From: Marinobacter shengliensis
Lineage (GTDB): Bacteria > Pseudomonadota > Gammaproteobacteria > Pseudomonadales > Oleiphilaceae
Direction of reading: 5' to 3'
NCBI RefSeq assembly: GCF_003007715.1
Contig: NZ_PXNO01000027.1
Coordinates: forward strand, 434,001-498,000
DNA length: 64,000 nt
The notes below the pieces were generated by a model. The model ran no database searches. It was not told the DNA's origin and saw only the letters and a list, made by a program, of their open reading frames with translations. The position numbers were made by a program, and so were the translations under genes. Positions 62,935-64,000 of this stretch are shown in pieces. The number at the start of each line of letters is the position of its first letter. The stretch's first letter is position 1.

Positions 62935-63525
62935 ATGAATCACAATCCAGACGATCTTATCATGCTGTTCAACGACCTGTTCCGGGAATCCTTCCGGACC
63001 ATTCTGGTCAGGGGCAGTGACGAACCGGAGTACCTGCCTGCCAGCGAGCCAGACGGACTTGCCCGGGTAGTGTTTGCCCACGGTTTTTTTGCCAGTGCCC
63101 TCCACGAAATTGCCCATTGGTGTATAGCCGGTGAGCATCGGCGCACATTGCACGATTACGGATACTGGTATTGTCCGGATGGGCGTAGCCTGGAACAGCA
63201 GCAGGCGTTCGAACAGGTGGAGGTAAAACCCCAGGCCATTGAATGGCTGTTTTCCCTGGCAGCTGGCACCCGCTTTCATATCAGCGTTGATAACCTTGCC
63301 GGCAGTGGCGCGGCCGATGAGCCGGCTTTCCGCGATAACGTTTGTGGGCAGGCTTCCCGATATCTGGCCTGCGGCCTGCCATCCAGAGCCCAGCAATTTT
63401 TCGATACACTCAAGTCTTTCTACGGGACGGCCGACAGAATCCAGCATTGCTGGCATCAGGACAAGCGCCGCGTGGCGCCCACGGCTCCCGAATACGACCA
63501 CTCAAGGATATTAGAGCCTTTATGA
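62935..63525 (+). CDS. epmC: Elongation factor P hydroxylase
   Basis: A 196-aa iron enzyme hydroxylating the lysylated EF-P. ATG 62935 begins [16 protein letters not shown], the usual N-terminus; the frame is open further upstream and reaches into dsbD without a ribosome site. The metal motif [14 protein letters not shown] (HExxH) and [11 protein letters not shown] are signature stretches. Its stop overlaps the rhlB start (ATGA). Confidence 0.92.
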   Translation: MNHNPDDLIMLFNDLFRESFRTILVRGSDEPEYLPASEPDGLARVVFAHGFFASALHEIAHWCIAGEHRRTLHDYGYWYCPDGRSLEQQQAFEQVEVKPQAIEWLFSLAAGTRFHISVDNLAGSGAADEPAFRDNVCGQASRYLACGLPSRAQQFFDTLKSFYGTADRIQHCWHQDKRRVAPTAPEYDHSRILEPL

Positions 63526-64000
63526 CATCTGACCCAAAACATACCGGCGATTTGCGTTTCAGCGATCTGAATCTCGACAAGCGCCTGCTGGATGCCATCA
63601 GTAAAATCGGATTCGAATACTGCACCCCCATTCAGGCCGAAACCCTGCCCTGGACCCTGGCTTGCGAAGACCTGATCGGCCAGGCCCAGACCGGTACCGG
63701 TAAAACAGCAGCCTTCCTGATTACCGCGATACAGACTCTGCTTGAAACACCGGTGGATGAAAAAGACCGTTTTGCCTCTGAGCCCAGAGTGCTTGCCCTG
63801 GCTCCAACCCGTGAACTGGCGATGCAGATTGCCAAGGACGCAGAGCAACTGTGCCAGTACACCGGCCACAATGTGGTTACCGTGGTGGGCGGTATGAACT
63901 ACGACAAGCAGCGTGAGCAGTTGCAGAACGAGATTGTCGACATTCTGGTGGCAACTCCGGGCCGGCTGATCGACTTCCTGGGCTCCCAAGACGTGTTTCT
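63522..64000 (+). CDS. rhlB: DEAD-box RNA helicase RhlB (partial, runs off window)
   Basis: The first 159 codons of a DEAD-box helicase, cut by the window end. ATG 63522 overlaps the epmC stop. Q motif [16 protein letters not shown], motif [12 protein letters not shown], motif Ia [10 protein letters not shown], and [12 protein letters not shown] are all in place. The N-terminal sequence ([20 protein letters not shown]) fits RhlB, the degradosome helicase; another RhlE/SrmB-type protein is possible until the rest is seen. Confidence 0.88.
   Translation, partial: MTSDPKHTGDLRFSDLNLDKRLLDAISKIGFEYCTPIQAETLPWTLACEDLIGQAQTGTGKTAAFLITAIQTLLETPVDEKDRFASEPRVLALAPTRELAMQIAKDAEQLCQYTGHNVVTVVGGMNYDKQREQLQNEIVDILVATPGRLIDFLGSQDVF

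Noticed and set aside
1..64000. tRNA/rRNA genes, CRISPR arrays, insertion sequences or prophage
   Set aside because: I saw no cloverleaf-like or rRNA sequence in the gaps, no regular spaced repeats, and no transposase, integrase or phage genes among the open frames.

Overview
The window looks like chromosome of a marine gammaproteobacterium, most probably Marinobacter or a close relative. This is inferred from the gene families, a moderately high GC content, a Halomonas-type GH13 alpha-glucosidase, the ccoNOQP-GHIS cluster with an ANR/FNR-type promoter, class I phaC with phasin, and the RlmM, TtcA, EpmC and RhlB housekeeping set. I see no rRNA, tRNA, CRISPR, IS or prophage genes. Coding density is high and no stretch above 400 bases lacks a gene.

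Region 1 (0.4-7.7 kb, minus strand) handles oligosaccharide and glycerol-3-phosphate use: glpD, a MalT-type LuxR activator, an alpha-glucosidase and a MalK/UgpC-type ATPase. Two sequences resembling the E. coli MalT box lie in front of the glucosidase. Region 2 (7.9-11.6 kb) is a divergent pair, a periplasmic binding protein of the branched-chain amino acid/amide type without permeases, and a methyl-accepting chemotaxis protein.

Region 3 (11.8-33.5 kb) is the most unusual part. A divergent promoter region at 18.15-18.31 kb separates a minus-strand trio (DUF1588-like c-heme protein, diheme LamG lipoprotein, Tat-exported DUF1501-like protein) from a long plus-strand run of 14 tightly packed genes. 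That run begins with a lipoprotein resembling the hydrazine synthase alpha subunit, with two c-heme sites. It continues with two outer-membrane beta-barrel proteins, a TlpA thioredoxin, a DUF4266 lipoprotein ending in GGGCGCN and a DUF3570 protein. Then come a coiled-coil secreted protein, three TPR proteins and a small secreted protein. It ends with a TolQ/TolR/TolR-type proton channel and a TonB-like protein with an AgmX/PglI C-terminal domain. An ApbE flavin transferase flanks the trio. The second half of the run has the parts list of the Myxococcus Glt/Nfs trans-envelope machines (AglRQS motor, TPR proteins, OM barrels, AgmX-like linker). Here it is fused genetically to an extracytoplasmic redox module. 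One of its two TolR/ExbD paralogues has Asn in place of the proton-carrying Asp.

Region 4 (33.5-39.5 kb) contains a CBS-PAS-GGDEF protein, phaC, a terminator, phasin, a DksA/TraR-type zinc protein and a DASS transporter. Region 5 (39.7-44.3 kb) is a plus-strand envelope operon: C39 peptidase, a FapF-like barrel, a FadL-type barrel and a DUF4124/MalM-like lipoprotein. It resembles a Fap amyloid export module without the amyloid genes. Region 6 (44.3-47.7 kb) holds a polysaccharide deacetylase, a DnaJ-related protein and a TetR regulator divergent from ttcA.

Region 7 (47.7-56.3 kb, minus) is the complete cbb3 oxidase structural and assembly cluster, with strong hairpins between ccoP and ccoG and a well-formed class II FNR-type promoter before ccoN. 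Region 8 (56.5-64 kb) contains an alpha/beta hydrolase overlapping tail to tail with a 7TM diguanylate cyclase, rlmM, a monooxygenase-fold protein, a TusA-like protein, dsbD, epmC and the start of rhlB, which runs off the window. Start codons were chosen by eye from ribosome-binding sites. Family names come from recognised motifs; no search was run.
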